64,000 nucleotides of DNA from Gracilaria gracilis (lineage: Eukaryota > Rhodophyta > Florideophyceae > Gracilariales > Gracilariaceae). The notes below the pieces were generated by a model. The model was not told where the DNA came from and did no database searches. It saw nothing but the letters and a program-made list of their open reading frames with translations. The stretch is from NCBI GenBank assembly GCA_030374805.1, contig JARGSG010000207.1, positions 248,001 to 312,000 of the forward strand, written 5' to 3'. How positions within the stretch are numbered: position 1 is the first letter of the stretch; every line of letters begins with the position of its first letter. The position numbers and the translations under genes were made by a program. Positions 34,034 through 46,780 of the stretch are shown here, one piece after another.

Positions 34034-34649
34034 CTGCACCTGCTTCTTAGAAGAACTAATAACACTCCCTGCAGTGTCTACTGCTCCTTTGAGGAGCCGG
34101 AAACCTTCCCTCCACACCTGCCTCTCTCAGAAGGTTAGAAGTTTCACTGCCAACGATCACGTACACAGAGCACCTCCTAGCCTCTCTAGAGCTCTCCGTC
34201 TCCACCACCAACATCTTTTTCCAGGTGAAAGAGGACAAGGCGCATATCACCCTACTGTGTAACCACAATACTTTTCAATTCTTTTTGTGTGCTCAATCGC
34301 TGTCTGAAAGAATATATCCACGCAAAAAGCGGTCCACACACTGCGGCCTAACATACCTAACCCTCTTTGCAAGAGTACTTTTCTCCTGCTCTACGAACCC
34401 GGACCAGTAGCACATATTATAGAGTCTACAAAAATCATATATGCTGCCTTATTTCCTGGCGCAGAATGAAACATATTGGCTTCATCAGCACCAAACCACG
34501 TTCCTTTGCAGTGATTTTCCAGCAAAAGAAAGGCATTCGACAGACTAAAGGCATCTGCTCTACATTCAGGAGAAAAAACCTGGTAGAACTTCATTCATTC
34601 CTTCTTTTTACCTGTCGACACCTTTCGAGCGAGCTACACATTTTGTAAG
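34034..34649. other. Spacer before the DIRS-type relic
   Basis: Short frames only. Nothing recognised. Confidence 0.3.
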
Positions 34650-37600
34650 CAATATGAACAGTTGCGAGGAGCTCAAAACCCTCGCCATTGAAGCAATCGT
34701 GGCACTTGATGACGCAGAGTTGACCGGCGTTATAAGATCAGCCCCCCCTGGTACAATTCCACAACATTTAGACGCCCCCAATGCAGGACATAAATTCGCC
34801 ATCGTTCTCCACATGTATAACCAACTTATGAGATCGGTAGAGCCGAACTAAAGAAGCTCTGGACCCCTATTCAACAGAACTCAAGAACATGGCAGATTCT
34901 GACCCCGATCAACTTCGCAGTCTCATGCTGAAGAGCAAGCAATACGAACCCTCTCTGTCACACTAAAACCCCCAAGATAACCCCCAGGCTCTTTTCATTG
35001 CAGTCATGGAGTAGAAACTACACTGTCAAATGCAGCTTAACGAGCACTAACTCACGACCAATGCCAACCGGATACCAAACGAGCCCGCACCGGCTCACAA
35101 CGCAAATCTTCTCCCTTCGTTAGACGCGATCCTTCAAACAGATAGCGACAATCATAAACCACTAGTAAAGAAGAGGATGGGTGTCACAATTGATGGAGTG
35201 GTAATCATTGATGAGAATGGAAAAGATACCTCAAACCGCAAGCACCGCGGGATCTATCCTGGAAAAGAAACTACCCTCCGTATTCTAGCTGTCAAAGAGT
35301 TGTTAGGAGGGGATATTATGAAAGACCTAACTATGAGCGGCGAGAGTCTAATGACTGCCATATCCAATGTCAACGGGGAAGGAGGCTATCACGGAGGGCT
35401 CTTCAGACTGGAATAAGAAGCATATTCCATTGCGAGATTAGTTTACCTCACACTTCTGCAATACAACACAATGCAACACACCATCGAGTCCAACATCGGG
35501 CTCGAAGTGAGCCTGCGGCGTCTTGCAGTCCTGATATCTGTCTCGAATATGGAAATAACAATGGACGCAAAGCGCTCTCAAGCATGGCGGACAGTAGCAC
35601 CACTACTGGAATCGCAACCGTCATCAGCAAGTCTCCTTTCCGATATTCAAAGCAAGCTAACACGTCAGTACGCACATGTAGTAAAGGCAACAAACGCCTT
35701 TCGAACCCAGCGCAGCAACACGGCCGGAAGATCGCCAATGAAGTCCAGGAAACCGAACCAATTCAAGCCAAAAACAAAAGAAGTAAATGAGGCTCTACTT
35801 TCAGACAGAGAACCTTCCCAATGCCGATCCCAGACCCTCGAAAAGACAGAATTACTCACTCTGCCGCAACAGTCTTGAACCACTTATTTCTCGGACCACA
35901 ACAGCACGGCAAGCTCTCTTATCATCAAACAGCAATATCAAAACGAGCACTTGCATCGCTGAACAACCGTTTAGGTCTCTGAAAAGCCGAAGTCGCCTAA
36001 TCACCGTCGCAAGTCTTCCAAGATGGACCAACCTCATTTTAAGCCCCGGCTGCCATATGGGCCGAAACCGATCCCCACCTAGAAGAGGTTCCCCGTTTTT
36101 GGGAAAGCTTTGCCCCTCATCACGAAGACTATATGCGGGCACCTTCCAATTTCTTGACGCCGAAAAGGTCGACATACCATCATCATTATCGACCATCAGT
36201 CCAGTCTCATGGGCAGACCGCATACCAAATGGAAGTAGCGTCTTTGACGAATAACATCCCGCCTTGAAGACGCCTCTGAAACCAGGGCATCGAAAACTGA
36301 AGATCAACCGCCAACCCGTGCAGATGCCTCACGTGCTAGGACCCACCTGTGAGCACCTCAAAGTACTGGCGAAAGCCAGTAAGGTGAGAATGCTTAACTG
36401 GTCGAACACCATAGAAGAAACCAAAAAATATTTCGATCTAGGTATACGAATAACAATGATAACCTTCGCCGTTGCCAAAAATGACAGCCAAGCAGCGTTT
36501 GATAAGTTGGCCATGATATCAAAACTTCAACCTTCCATATCTGCCGTACACCGCATTGCGAACACCGGATGCCTTCCAGAACCTCATGTGCAGAGATGGC
36601 CACCTCTCGGCTTTCTACTTCGACATAGAAAACCTGTTTCACAACATACCTCTTCCAGAGCCTATGGCACGCGTCTCTCCACTGCAATTAATTCGCTTGG
36701 GAGACATCCCAGGATATTTTCAAAGAAAAATATGCCAGCATATGAGAACGCGACCAAAACAATCTCATTTTATCCGTCCACTCCAGAGTACAATGCCAAT
36801 AGGCTATCAGTAGGCAGTATACATCGCACACTCTCTTACATCAAGAATTATCCAGGATTGTTTTACTCTCTTTGCCAGACACCCTCAATGTCCATCACCT
36901 ACCTTGACAGTGAAGCCACTGGAAAGAACAGCCCACGGGGTTCCTATTCAGAACAAAGACGCCTTAGTACGCCACATAATCGACGACGCCGCTATAGTGT
37001 GTTCTAACTGGGAGAGGGCCCAACTTACCGCGCTGCAAAAGATCGTATACTCACGTCTTGAGCTCGCTGGTCTCCGAAAAAAAGGTCCAAAAGTCGTGTC
37101 CAATCGGAGTAATCTACTGTGATTCCCTCACCTTTGTCAGATGGCGCATAAATCTGCGAAGGAAATACGCTCTGCCGGACGTTTTTAAAGCACTCAGAGT
37201 CATCCTAGACACGTACAGTCTGGCAATGACGAAATCAATCGACATTCAATTGTTACAGAAAGTTGCCGGAAAGTTAGTGTGGTCCACCTTGGGACGCAAG
37301 CCACTTCTGTCTCTCCTCATCAAAGTCTATGGACTAATTGAGGATACAAAAAAAGACGGAGAAGGAAACAGAGCGCAGCACAAAGAAAGAACTTCAGCAT
37401 CTGGCGGCCCTCTTGCCGACAGCAATTGTATGCCTATCGCTTCCCTTCACAGACATCGTGGTGTGCTTCGACGCTTCTCCCATCGCAGGAGCCGTGGTGT
37501 ACACAAAGCTTCCAACGGAGGCCATCACCACCATGTGGTGCAGAAGAGATGAAGGACAAAGGAAAAGCTCAATGAAAGATTTTGTTACGCAGGCGCAGTG

Positions 37601-39070
37601 GACTACATCCTTCGTGCACCGCTGGGAACGAGAAGCTCACATTAATGAGCTGGAAGCCAAGACAGCATTTCTCGCCCTAGATTGGCTCCCTGCAAAGGGC
37701 GTCCACGACGCAAGAGCGCTAATTTTTTCCGACTCACTGGTAATCATCCTAGCATTTAGAAAAGAGCGTTCTTCATCCAACGCACTCGCACTTCCGTGTA
37801 GGCGCTTTGCAGGTGTATCTGTCGCTTACAAAATCATCCCAGCCCTTTTTCATATGCCTTCAGAAGCGAACCCCACCGATCCCTCTTCCAGGCCACCGGA
37901 GCTGAACACGCGACGACAGCTGCTCCAGCCAGAACCCCATGCCACCACTTTCCAAAGCAGCGCGGCTGTGGGTCTGGCTCCAAGTTAAGAAGGGACAGAG
38001 AAAGACGCGCACACCCTTGCGTGCCAATCTCATTGCAACTGGTACCTCGCGATGGCGCAATATCCATGCAAGGGGTGAAAAGAGAAATCTCCCGGCTGGC
38101 CTAACGGAGATCACACCCACGAAAGAGTACCAGCCAATGAGAGCGCTCCTCACCACTAGCTCACTACTCTTCTTTAACCACCACCCATTATTGCGAAACA
38201 GATTGAAACAGCCGACAATTCTGCGCTCCACTTCGGCTCGCGAGAGGTTTCAAAAGTCTCTCGTGACTATGCCAGAAAATGATGAAGTTATTGACCTCAT
38301 GCTGCTAGATTACATCGAAAGCCGATACGGTGTGAGCCCCACAGCTGAAACAAAACAAGATATGCGTAATCTTTTATAAATGCTGTAAGGTTTAATGTTT
38401 TGCCTCCGGCACAAGTTTGAACATTCACAGAGGGCACTAAAGGGTTGGCAAAAGGCTCATGCCCCACAGAGCTCAACATCATTGACAGGGGAAATAACAG
38501 CTGCTCTCACAGCCATCATTCTGTATCATATTATGCCGCAGGCTGCTGTGACAGTATCTCTTGCATTTGATGGATACCTTGGCGCCTCGGAGGTGCTTTC
38601 GCTAACGTGGGATCTCGTAGTTTTTCCCGGTGATGCACGATTATTCTCTTTTGATCCTAAACCCGCTGGGATATGCGTCAAATATTCGAAAACCGAGCCA
38701 TCCCAGTTTGTGACACTTAATAATCTCACTTTTATTCAACTACTCAGGGCATACAAAAGAAACGAAGAAAAGGTTTGGCTGGGCACAATTTTCTACGTGA
38801 ACATATAATCGGTTTGGCAGCCATTTGAATTGCAGTAAGCGTATTCTTGGCACAGAAGATTTGCAAATAACACCTTATTCTGCTAGAATTGGTGGAGCGT
38901 TTTATGAATATTTAAATGATGTTTCTGCTGAAATAATAGCTATACACAATCGATGGAAGTCACTGAACTCTTTAAGTAACTACTTAACAAATGAAAGGTC
39001 TTGGATTATGCGTCTACAGCTGTCGAAATTTGTTCAAAATAAGCTGCACATTTTCAAGGATGCTTAAAGG
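34650..39070 (+). mobile_element. DIRS-type retrotransposon relic
   Basis: Three parts are readable in order on the plus strand. Reverse transcriptase lies at about 36.5-37.1 kb (FYFDIENLFHNIPLPE; HIIDDAAIV in place of YxDD). An RNase H domain lies at about 37.4-37.95 kb (CFDASPIAGAVVY; INELEAKTAFLAL; FSDSLVII). A tyrosine recombinase lies at about 38.4-39.06 kb (YLGASEVLSLTW; ITPYSARIGGAFYEYL). This RT-RNase H-recombinase order without an integrase is diagnostic of the DIRS order. Frames at 34.65-36.2 kb are unassigned and may be the gag-like part. Broken, with many breaks; looks old. The terminal repeats were not located. Confidence 0.7.
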
Positions 39071-39270
39071 TTTTATGTTGTCGTACAACAGAACCAATTG
39101 CTCGTTAAAGCGAGCTTGTTTGGGTTCGGGACGGTCAAAATCTGTAATGCAGACTTGAGTACAGACTCTTTGCCGTAGCCGTGTTGCTTTGCTTTGCAAC
39201 TAACTGGTGGTTTACAGAAAGCAATTAAATTATTGCACAGATTTACAACGTGGATGTTCTGGCTAAACGG

Positions 39271-42096
39271 CTAGTGTCTATTCGGCATTGACCTCATATG
39301 AGGTCAATATTGAGTGTGTTGTAACTTTGTATAGAAGTCCCAAAAAATTTTAAAAACTTAGTTTGTCAACCGACCTGGATCTTCCCTTCGAAGGCCAAGC
39401 AGAAGTAAATCACAACTCTATCCACTTCCCTGTAGGCTGTTTACTTTTGCTCTCACGTCACCAAGATCTCTCCAATATGCCGCCGTCAACAGATCTTCAC
39501 CGTGTTATTGGAACAACAGTAGACAGCCGTGCTTGACTCGTCACCTCCGAATCAGCTTGAAAAAGCTACTTCGGATAAGTTTGGATATCTAAATCCGTCA
39601 ATGGAAACGTGACAAATGTGGAAATCAAACCAGTCAACGGTCGTAATATGACTTCTATCACTATTAAGTTTAGTCTACCCAATCGTGAGAAAGAGTGCAC
39701 TCTACCGTTATGTAGTGTGAAGCTTGGCAGTGGTGTCAACGAAGAGACCGAAGCGGTTTCAGCTGTTACAGAAGCATTATCGAGCGCTAATGCGGTTCAA
39801 ACTGCTGAGGAAGGCCAAATCCCTCCAAATCAGCCAATATTGCAGTCCGATGAAAACGAATCTTCAGCTGCAGTCAACTAATCAGTCACGGCTCATGAGA
39901 GACTGTGGAACACGGAGACAATCTGTAAGCCGTTGAATGGCTCCATGCAATTGCATCAATGGAAGGTTATTGGTTCAGCCGGAGATTTTATCTCTTCTCG
40001 TCATGTGCCACAAGGTATGGAAGCTATTGACTACTTTATGTGGATATTTCTTACTGGATATCCGGAATCAATTATGGAGAAGACTAATGCAAGGCTGGGA
40101 GATCGTCTAGCAGTTGAAGTTCTTCGGCATATGGATTCTCATGACGCGCGTAGAATTCTCAGATCGAAGAGAGTTATGGAGCCCAAAGCATTTTTCAAGT
40201 TATCTTCCTGCCCCTCCAATCGGTAGGGCGATGTCACGAAATAGATTTGAGATGCTGAAAAGTTTTATCTCTTTCAGTGGCACCCACAATCGTGACGTTC
40301 AGGGTATGGCGCGGTGTAGCCTGCTAAATGGTTTTGTGCAAGTAATTAACCAACACTGATTATCATTTTTCACACGATCTCGTGCTCTCTGTGTTGACGA
40401 AAGCATCTCATGGTGGAACGGATTGGGAGGTGACTGGATCGATGTAGGCCTTCCTCATTATACAGCCTTGGATCGAAAACCCGAAAATGGATTGAAAATG
40501 AAGACCGTTTGCTTTGGAAGATGCGGCATTATGTTGAAAATTGAGCTTAATATGGGATCTCAAATGCCTGCTTTAGAGTTTTCTTCAGATCATAGACATG
40601 GCACTCCAGTTCTATTACGGCTGGTGCAGCCATGGTTTGGCTTCGAGCGACTAGTGTGTGCAGATTCATTCTTTGCCAGTGTGCATATGACAAATTCTCT
40701 TCTACAAAATGGACTCAGATTTACTGCAGTTATAAAAACTACAACTCAAGGCTATCCGGTGAAACACCTTTTTGAAATCACTTTATCGAACAGAGGTGAA
40801 TTTGTATACATGGTGTATCAAAGGGAACTACCATTCATACCGATTTAATGGCAGTCATGTGGGTGGATAGAGAACGAAGGTACTTTATATCAACTTCAGG
40901 AACAGTTAATCCTGGTACTGCTACAACGAGAGAAAGATGGAAAAGGGACGGCAACATTTCCAAAAAGATTGAACTCGAGGTTTCTGTTCCTGAAGATTGT
41001 GAGGAATAATACAAAACCTGTCCAATTATCAATAGAAATAATCGATCCAGTCAAGATGATTTGAAGGTGGAGAAGAAAATCGAGGCCAAAGAGTGTTCTT
41101 TTCGTTTCAATTGCTCCTTTTTGGTATCTTTATCGTGGATGCTTGGGACCTCTACAAAACATCCAATGGTGGCCGCTAATTGAAGAGCCCACACAAGTTT
41201 TATTGTGAATTAGCGGACGAATTGATCGAGAACACTTGGGATAAAACAGGTCTTATTCAAAGAAATAAGAAAAAAGTTGAACCACCTGATCCCCACTCAG
41301 ACCCTGCTGGAACGGGATTTCATTTGATGCAAACAGGAAAGAAAAAGAAAAGAAACGACGAAAGCACATTGAAAGCTCTGTATCAAGGTTGTTGCAACTG
41401 ATGCGGTGAAAATACGAAGTCTAAGTTTATATGTTCTGACTGCAACTTAGGGAAGAATAAAGAAGTTTATTTGTGCCATACTGGTACTGGTAAAGATTGT
41501 TTTGCTCCTCATTTAGACAATGGTCACGGTGTAAAGCTTTAGTTGACCCACTTTAATGTACACAAGGTTGTCAACCTTCGTTTCTAGAACTAAAATGAGC
41601 ATTTCTTTCAAAAAGAAAAAGACATTTTATTTATCTTTAGCCCCCTCCTACTTTAATTTGCATTATTAAACTTGCTAAATATAATATAACTTAAGTTGAA
41701 ACAAAATTTTTTGCAAATGTCACTTTTATTCTGTCTGCTGTTTAAGTAGGCGTATTTATATGTTCTAAAGTTAAGTAAACAATTAAAAGTAGTTGAGCTT
41801 CAAATAAAATTTTAGATTTTTAATAAGCTCAGACGAGGTTTAAAATAGGTCTTATTTAGCTCTGAAACGGGTTTAAACAGCTGAGCTACAGTTCCAAATG
41901 CTGTAGAAAATTTTACTGCTATTTAAAATACAGCTCGGTTAAGTCTAGAGGCGCGTTTCAAATTTCAAATTTGATAATTCCTTTTGGCATCCACGAAATG
42001 CAATTTTTTGATTTTTTCAACGGTTAACGGGGTTGATCTCATATGAGATCAAGCTGACCTCGTATGAGGTCAGAACTCCGATGGAATAGACACCAG
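39271..42096 (+). mobile_element. piggyBac-type element with subterminal palindromes, decayed
   Basis: The ends are inverted: CT[A/G]GTGTCTATTC at 39271-39283 and in reverse complement at 42084-42096, each bordered by CGG (39268-39270 and 42097-42099). Just inside lie palindromes: ATTGACCTCATATGAGGTCA followed by AT (39287-39308) on the left, and TTGATCTCATATGAGATCAA (42033-42052) plus TGACCTCGTATGAGGTCA (42055-42072) on the right. The interior carries a piggyBac transposase relic, followed by about 0.5 kb of very AT-rich non-coding sequence. Confidence 0.75.
39609..41542 (+). pseudogene. piggyBac-type transposase relic with C-terminal zinc domain
   Basis: Fragments in several frames follow the family order: ELWSPKHFSSYLPAPPIGRA, MSRNRFEMLKSFISFSG, LCVDESISWWNGLGGDW with the first Asp, GLPHYTALDRKPENGLKMK, LVCADSFFASVHMTNSLL with the second Asp, and a terminal cysteine-rich part (FICSDCNLGKNKEVYLCHTG, then CFAPHLDNGH). 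This resembles piggyBac copies of algae and oomycetes, with 'LPH.....RKPE'. Multiple stops and frameshifts. It is not close to the large nuclease-bearing element at 3.3-8.0 kb. Confidence 0.75.
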
Positions 42097-42462
42097 CGGG
42101 AAAGGAAGAAAAAGAGTGCACCACAATGCCTTGCCGAGGAAGTTAACGCAAAGTGCCCTAATGCTGGGAAATGATCACTTTTGCGAAGGCAGCGTACAAT
42201 AGTCAACGTAGCGCAAGCGATCCTTACTCGTTTTTGGTGTTTGTTATCTTGGCTGCTAGACAACACCGCAGCAAGTGCATGAGAGAGAGATAAACGAGAA
42301 CTATGGACAGACAACGACAGAACAGAACAGAATATTTACTTGAATTCTACCATGGATTCGTAAAATTGCTGCAACCTGGGAGGGAATATCTGCTCGGCAC
42401 GTGTGCTTCCTCCAATTAGACGCTTGCACGTGACACATTCCGGCCAATAATAAGGCTCCTCA
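42097..42462. other. Spacer, downstream of the pogo-type relic 3
   Basis: No coding feature recognised. Confidence 0.3.
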
Positions 42463-44229
42463 TTACTGCATGGAGGGACCCCCAGGCGTCGAGAAAAGAT
42501 TTGGTTTTGCCGAAGCGCGCCTAACTGCTGTGCGCAACCTTCTCTTATCTCGCCGCATGGCGCGAGTCTTCGTCAATTCGTTCCGCAGATGAGCTCGCTT
42601 GGGCGTTAGTTCTTGCAAGCGCCTAAGATCTGCTGGGGTCTCGAACACAGGCTCCGTTGATTTTCTTTTTTTATTTCGTCCAGCATTCCGCCGAGTTTCG
42701 CGGTCTTTTAAGGCCGTTAACACCGATTCGCTCGTAAGGTTTGCACCTTTTCCCGTGTTTACCCACACAACACCATGATCCCCAACTACACCGCCACGCA
42801 GCAATGAACGAGCCGACTTTTCGTACGATTTCGTGACGTCGTGTAACGTAAGCTTCGCATCTTCTTCATCTACAAATAACCATTGCAATGGATCTACTGA
42901 CGCCTTCCCGTCTTCATGAACATAGGTACCTGTCTTTGTAAAGCCGCTACGGATGGTGGACATTGTCAAGGACTTCCCGTACGCATCCGTGATGCAATAG
43001 CCAACATCAAAAGCGTCAACCACTTTCTTTGACTGAGCCGCCCTGTGGACAACTGCCTGTAGATGAGATTTGAAGGAAGAGAAGACGCCAACGTCTAACG
43101 GCTGAAGGACGTGCGAAGTGTGTGAAGGTAATCCGATTGTAATCACTTTGTTTTCGCGAAAAGGAAGGAGGGCATCTAGTTGCACATGAGCACTAAACCC
43201 ATCGAGAACCAGCATGGCATACTCATCGTTTTTTCGGAAGCGCTTCAACTCTTCTATCAATTTCAGGGCCCAGTCGGAAAATATTCTGGTATCAACGCCA
43301 GGAGGATCTCGTTGGTAGAGATGACAGTCAGACAAAGCAGCGTGGAGAGATTGATAAGAACCGTCAACTTTCCGGTACCTTGCCAACTTTCCTGGGTAAA
43401 CCACGACAGGGGGTCATATGTCACCAGCGGCTTATACCACAAGCATAACGGTGACATGATCTAAATTGCCTCTCCTTCTTACAATGGGTTGGACCAAACG
43501 TGTATAAGTCGGTCCCAATGCTTTCCGGAAGCTTCGATGGACAATCTTGGTAAAACTGATACCATTTTGGTCAACGTTCCAGATAAGGTGGGAATTTCTT
43601 ATGCGGTAGCGCTCCATTACGGTATTTAAACGACTAACGTGCATCGATATGTTTTCTTTTGTGACAGCTTCTATACGGCGGTCGTCTACGACTTGAACCG
43701 ATTTTAACTGAAGCTCTGGATGCCTCCGCAAGAAATAGCGCATCCACCGCTTCCCTGGCCTGCAATTCGTGAAACAACGCCCCACCGCTACCTTTCGGCT
43801 GTGCGGCAGCTTTGAAAAGTAATGTTTCACGAAGTCAAAAAGGGTCACTCTCTTCAATGGTGTTTTCATGCTGGCGTATTTCTTCACTGCTTAAACAATG
43901 ATCTCTTCCCCCTCCGTCAACAGCACTGGAGGTCTCCCTGGCTCGTTTAGTGTAATATGCATATTCTAGAGCTCCATCGGTTCTATTTGAGGGCAGCTGT
44001 TTAGCCACATTTGCCAGTGGCGGTGGAGGGACGAAAGTGGAATTTGAAAGTGCTCTTTGGTCTCGGAAAGGGTTCTAGTACTGTTTTCATACATATAAAA
44101 GAGCGCTTCGCGCAATGTTGGCAGTGTGTAGGTGTTTTCGGTTTTGTTGCCATTGGTGAGGTCGACGGCACTACGTGGGAGCATGTAGTCTCGATCGTCA
44201 ACGCTTTCCGTTTGGATGAAAGCAGCCAT
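42463..44229 (-). pseudogene. pogo-type (DDE_1) transposase 3, stops only
   Basis: The frame runs from 44229 to 42463 without any shift of phase but is interrupted by four in-frame stops (after MEL near 43966, after EEIIV near 43890, after VMLVV near 43434, and a TGA after AAGDI near 43414). It holds an N-terminal HTH part (LPTLREALFYMYENSTRTLS), a second HTH (PGRPPVLLTEGEE), and all catalytic positions: IWNVDQNGISF, MLVLDGFSAH, LQPLDVGVFSSFK (DD35D). The C-terminus is basic. Closest in layout to copy 1 but clearly diverged. TIRs not found. Confidence 0.78.
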
Positions 44230-44333
44230 AACTGATGAAGTTGGTTAATGGTCATGAACGTAGTAGGACGACCGGGGCTTTTGGTTTTGTTTTGTAGAGG
44301 TATTGCGCTGGCTTTGACGCTTAATTTCAACAC

Positions 44334-45303
44334 GAACTACGGAGGGAGATTGGGAAGAAAGTTGGTTTTTGCCACTAACATTGCGGAAGGTGTTGCAACT
44401 CCTACACCAAGATTAGCTGTCTCAAAGAGTTCTAGCCATTTGTGTTTGCTGCTTTTGAAATGAATGTAAAGCGCGTAGTGTCTACTCTGTGCCAAGGCCC
44501 TGAAGGGTTGACATTGGGCACCATAGCGGAAGAACGGCGACGGCAGAACCCGTGCAGTTTTCACGCTCGAAGAGGGCTTTTCGGGTAAAGCGCTCACAAA
44601 TTATGTATCCCACATTCTCAGCAATCTGTACCCCGCTGATGGTATCGCTCTGTGCGATTTTTGCAGCCCCCAACGCAGGCTATGAGGACGGGTTCTGCCA
44701 AGACTCTGTACCCTGTGACTTACTGCTTACGTGTGACTTGGTAGCGGACAGAAGTCAGGTTTGTATGCGCAAGTTACCGTGACAGACCCTGCTTCTGAGT
44801 TACATCAGAAGGCTACTTCCAGTCTAACAACATGCCTCAAAACAGACCTACCTAAAGGATACCAAAAAGAACTTCAGCTCTCCACAACCCGCCTCACCCT
44901 GCGCATACACCATACAGCTCATCGTCATATTCTCTCACGACTGTCTGTTCTACTCCCCTTTCCCTACTTCCCTCTGCCTCTCCGCCCGTTACTAAACGCG
45001 ATTCACAAACCAACGCTCTCTTCTGTACCGCAAATTTCCTCTTCTCACCATCACCATTATTGCCATACAAAACGCTCTCTCCAAGAATCTCTCATCTACG
45101 AAGTGACCCACCAATCGTTTCTCTTTTGCCATCAAACCTATCGCCAGCCGAGCCGTACTTCCAAGTCATTCACCATTTCCTACGGTCAGTCCGCTTAGTG
45201 TTATTCTTTCTATCTCTAGTTCTCCCGTTGCGCTTTGAACAACTTTTTTTTGTGTTGTTCTTTTTTCATATTGAGAGATATTTACAGTTGTCGATTGACA
45301 AAA
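44334..45303. other. Intergenic region upstream of the RING gene
   Basis: A 145-codon frame at 44761-45198 has unusual composition and no domain. Pyrimidine-rich sequence from about 44950 to 45280 lies just upstream of the RING start and may include its promoter. Confidence 0.35.
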
Positions 45304-45672
45304 ATGCACGTTAACCACCCTCAGAAATGCACTATTTGTATCAGCAAACTATCTGGAAACGTTGTGCAGCTGGATTGTCGTCATGTTTTCGACTATGACT
45401 GCATTAAGAATATGTTTCCACGACCTGGGCCACCACAACTTTCCACCTACACGGTTCAAGCCAACAGTACTGGAGAAGCGACCATTGAAACACATTACCC
45501 AATCAGCAATAATTGTCCTCATTGCAGGGAACTAATAAACCCTAAGACCATGAAGCAATGGCTGGATTATGTTACTCGTAAAAAACGGTGTCGTCCTGAG
45601 GGAATGTCGGTAGAGAAGCACGAAAGGTGGAAAAGAAGAAATAAGAAGCGTATGGAAAGAAGACTTCGTTAG
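45304..45672 (+). CDS. Small RING-finger protein
   Basis: ATG 45304 gives 122 aa. The ring reads KCTICISKLSGNVVQLDCRH, then VFDYDC and, after a loop of about 45 residues, CPHC: C-x2-C, C-x-H, x4-C and C-x2-C, a C3HC3-like order with an unusually long insertion before the last pair. RING domains usually bind an E2 enzyme and act as ubiquitin ligases. A strongly basic helical tail (KHERWKRRNKKRMERRLR) follows, possibly a nucleolar or nucleic-acid-binding signal. No signal peptide or membrane segment. The frame is open further up, but this ATG directly precedes the domain. Similar in plan to the protein at 59.4 kb. Confidence 0.6.
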   Translation: MHVNHPQKCTICISKLSGNVVQLDCRHVFDYDCIKNMFPRPGPPQLSTYTVQANSTGEATIETHYPISNNCPHCRELINPKTMKQWLDYVTRKKRCRPEGMSVEKHERWKRRNKKRMERRLR

Positions 45673-45689
45673 GAGGAGAAAGAAAAGAA

Positions 45690-46436
45690 ATAACTTTACT
45701 GGCGAGTCGATCAAGGTTGTCTATTGTTTGTTCGGAACATTCGAAACAGTCGCCAGCAGATTTCGTACCCAATTTTTCTGGAGCTTCGCCAGCGAAGTGC
45801 TCCGAAAGTAAATCCTTTGAGTTTATTGGACAATCATCAAAGGCCACATCTTTCGCAATTGAATTCGCAAGGCGAATGAACGAAAGGCGACCTCTACTTG
45901 TTTCTCCAAATGTGACGTCCAGACCTCTAAAGAAGAAGGCTGCCGACCTACTGAATCAGAGTAATATTAGTGTTTATGAAGCACAAGAGATTAAAGCACA
46001 TTATACGCTTTGTAAAATGACAAAGAGTGAACAAGTTACATGCTGTGCCAAACCAGAGGAAAGGGGACGAAGTGCGTTGTTTGTGACAACAAACCTCGAC
46101 TGGTTTGATGTTGGGAACGCAGTCGGGGGTCTGATCCTCCAAAGATGTCAATTGGAAGATGCATTCTTTGCTGGAAATCTGCTAGAAGCACCATTAGCTC
46201 AGTTACGATCGCCAGGGTTTCCCGTTGATCGCATATTGAAAGCTGACGGCATTGTGCAACCCAAATCGAAACCCAGCGCCATTGGGCAAGAGGGTGCGAT
46301 CGTGCAATCCAAACCCCAGCGCGATAACGCATCTACTGAAGGAAATACTCAAGGCAGCCGTTGCAGTTGTCTGACATTGATAAGCATTGCGTTTCGCCGA
46401 AACAAAGCTTGGCAGATGAATGGAGAGGCTCAGTGA
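45690..46436 (+). pseudogene. Fragment of a large conserved protein (possibly DUF3684-like C-terminus)
   Basis: About 240 codons are open without a convincing start; the first ATG is well inside. The sequence looks like a real conserved protein: RPLKKKAADLLNQSNISVYE, EAQEIKAHYTLC, LFVTTNLDWFDVGNAVGGLI, and PLAQLRSPGFPVDRIL. The pattern recalls the C-terminal region of very large eukaryotic proteins with an N-terminal HSP90-like ATPase (DUF3684 type), from memory only. At this length it would be a truncated copy or one exon. It starts some 20 bp after the RING gene stop. Confidence 0.35.
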
Positions 46437-46780
46437 AGAAGAAGGCGATTATCGTCGCAAACGAAACGCTTCTGCGGTCGAAAACACCTTAGGTACCTAA
46501 TACTTTCTTTGTACCATATTATAGCCCCGTGAGTGTAGCACGGCTACTGATTTGTGGTTTGTGGCTACGGTGTAGAGATAAGTGTTATAGGTTGTTGGGG
46601 TTCTTAGCATACCCCCGCGTACGAGTAATTCACGTACGCGTTTCATAAATGAGAGAGAGAAAGCTTGGCAAACAATCATAAATCCGTCTCTCTGTGCCAC
46701 AAGCAGTGTAAATGATCATAATCGCTCCACTTTTTTGCTCCACCAGTTTGTTCGGCATTTCTTAAAGAGGCCTACTCACA

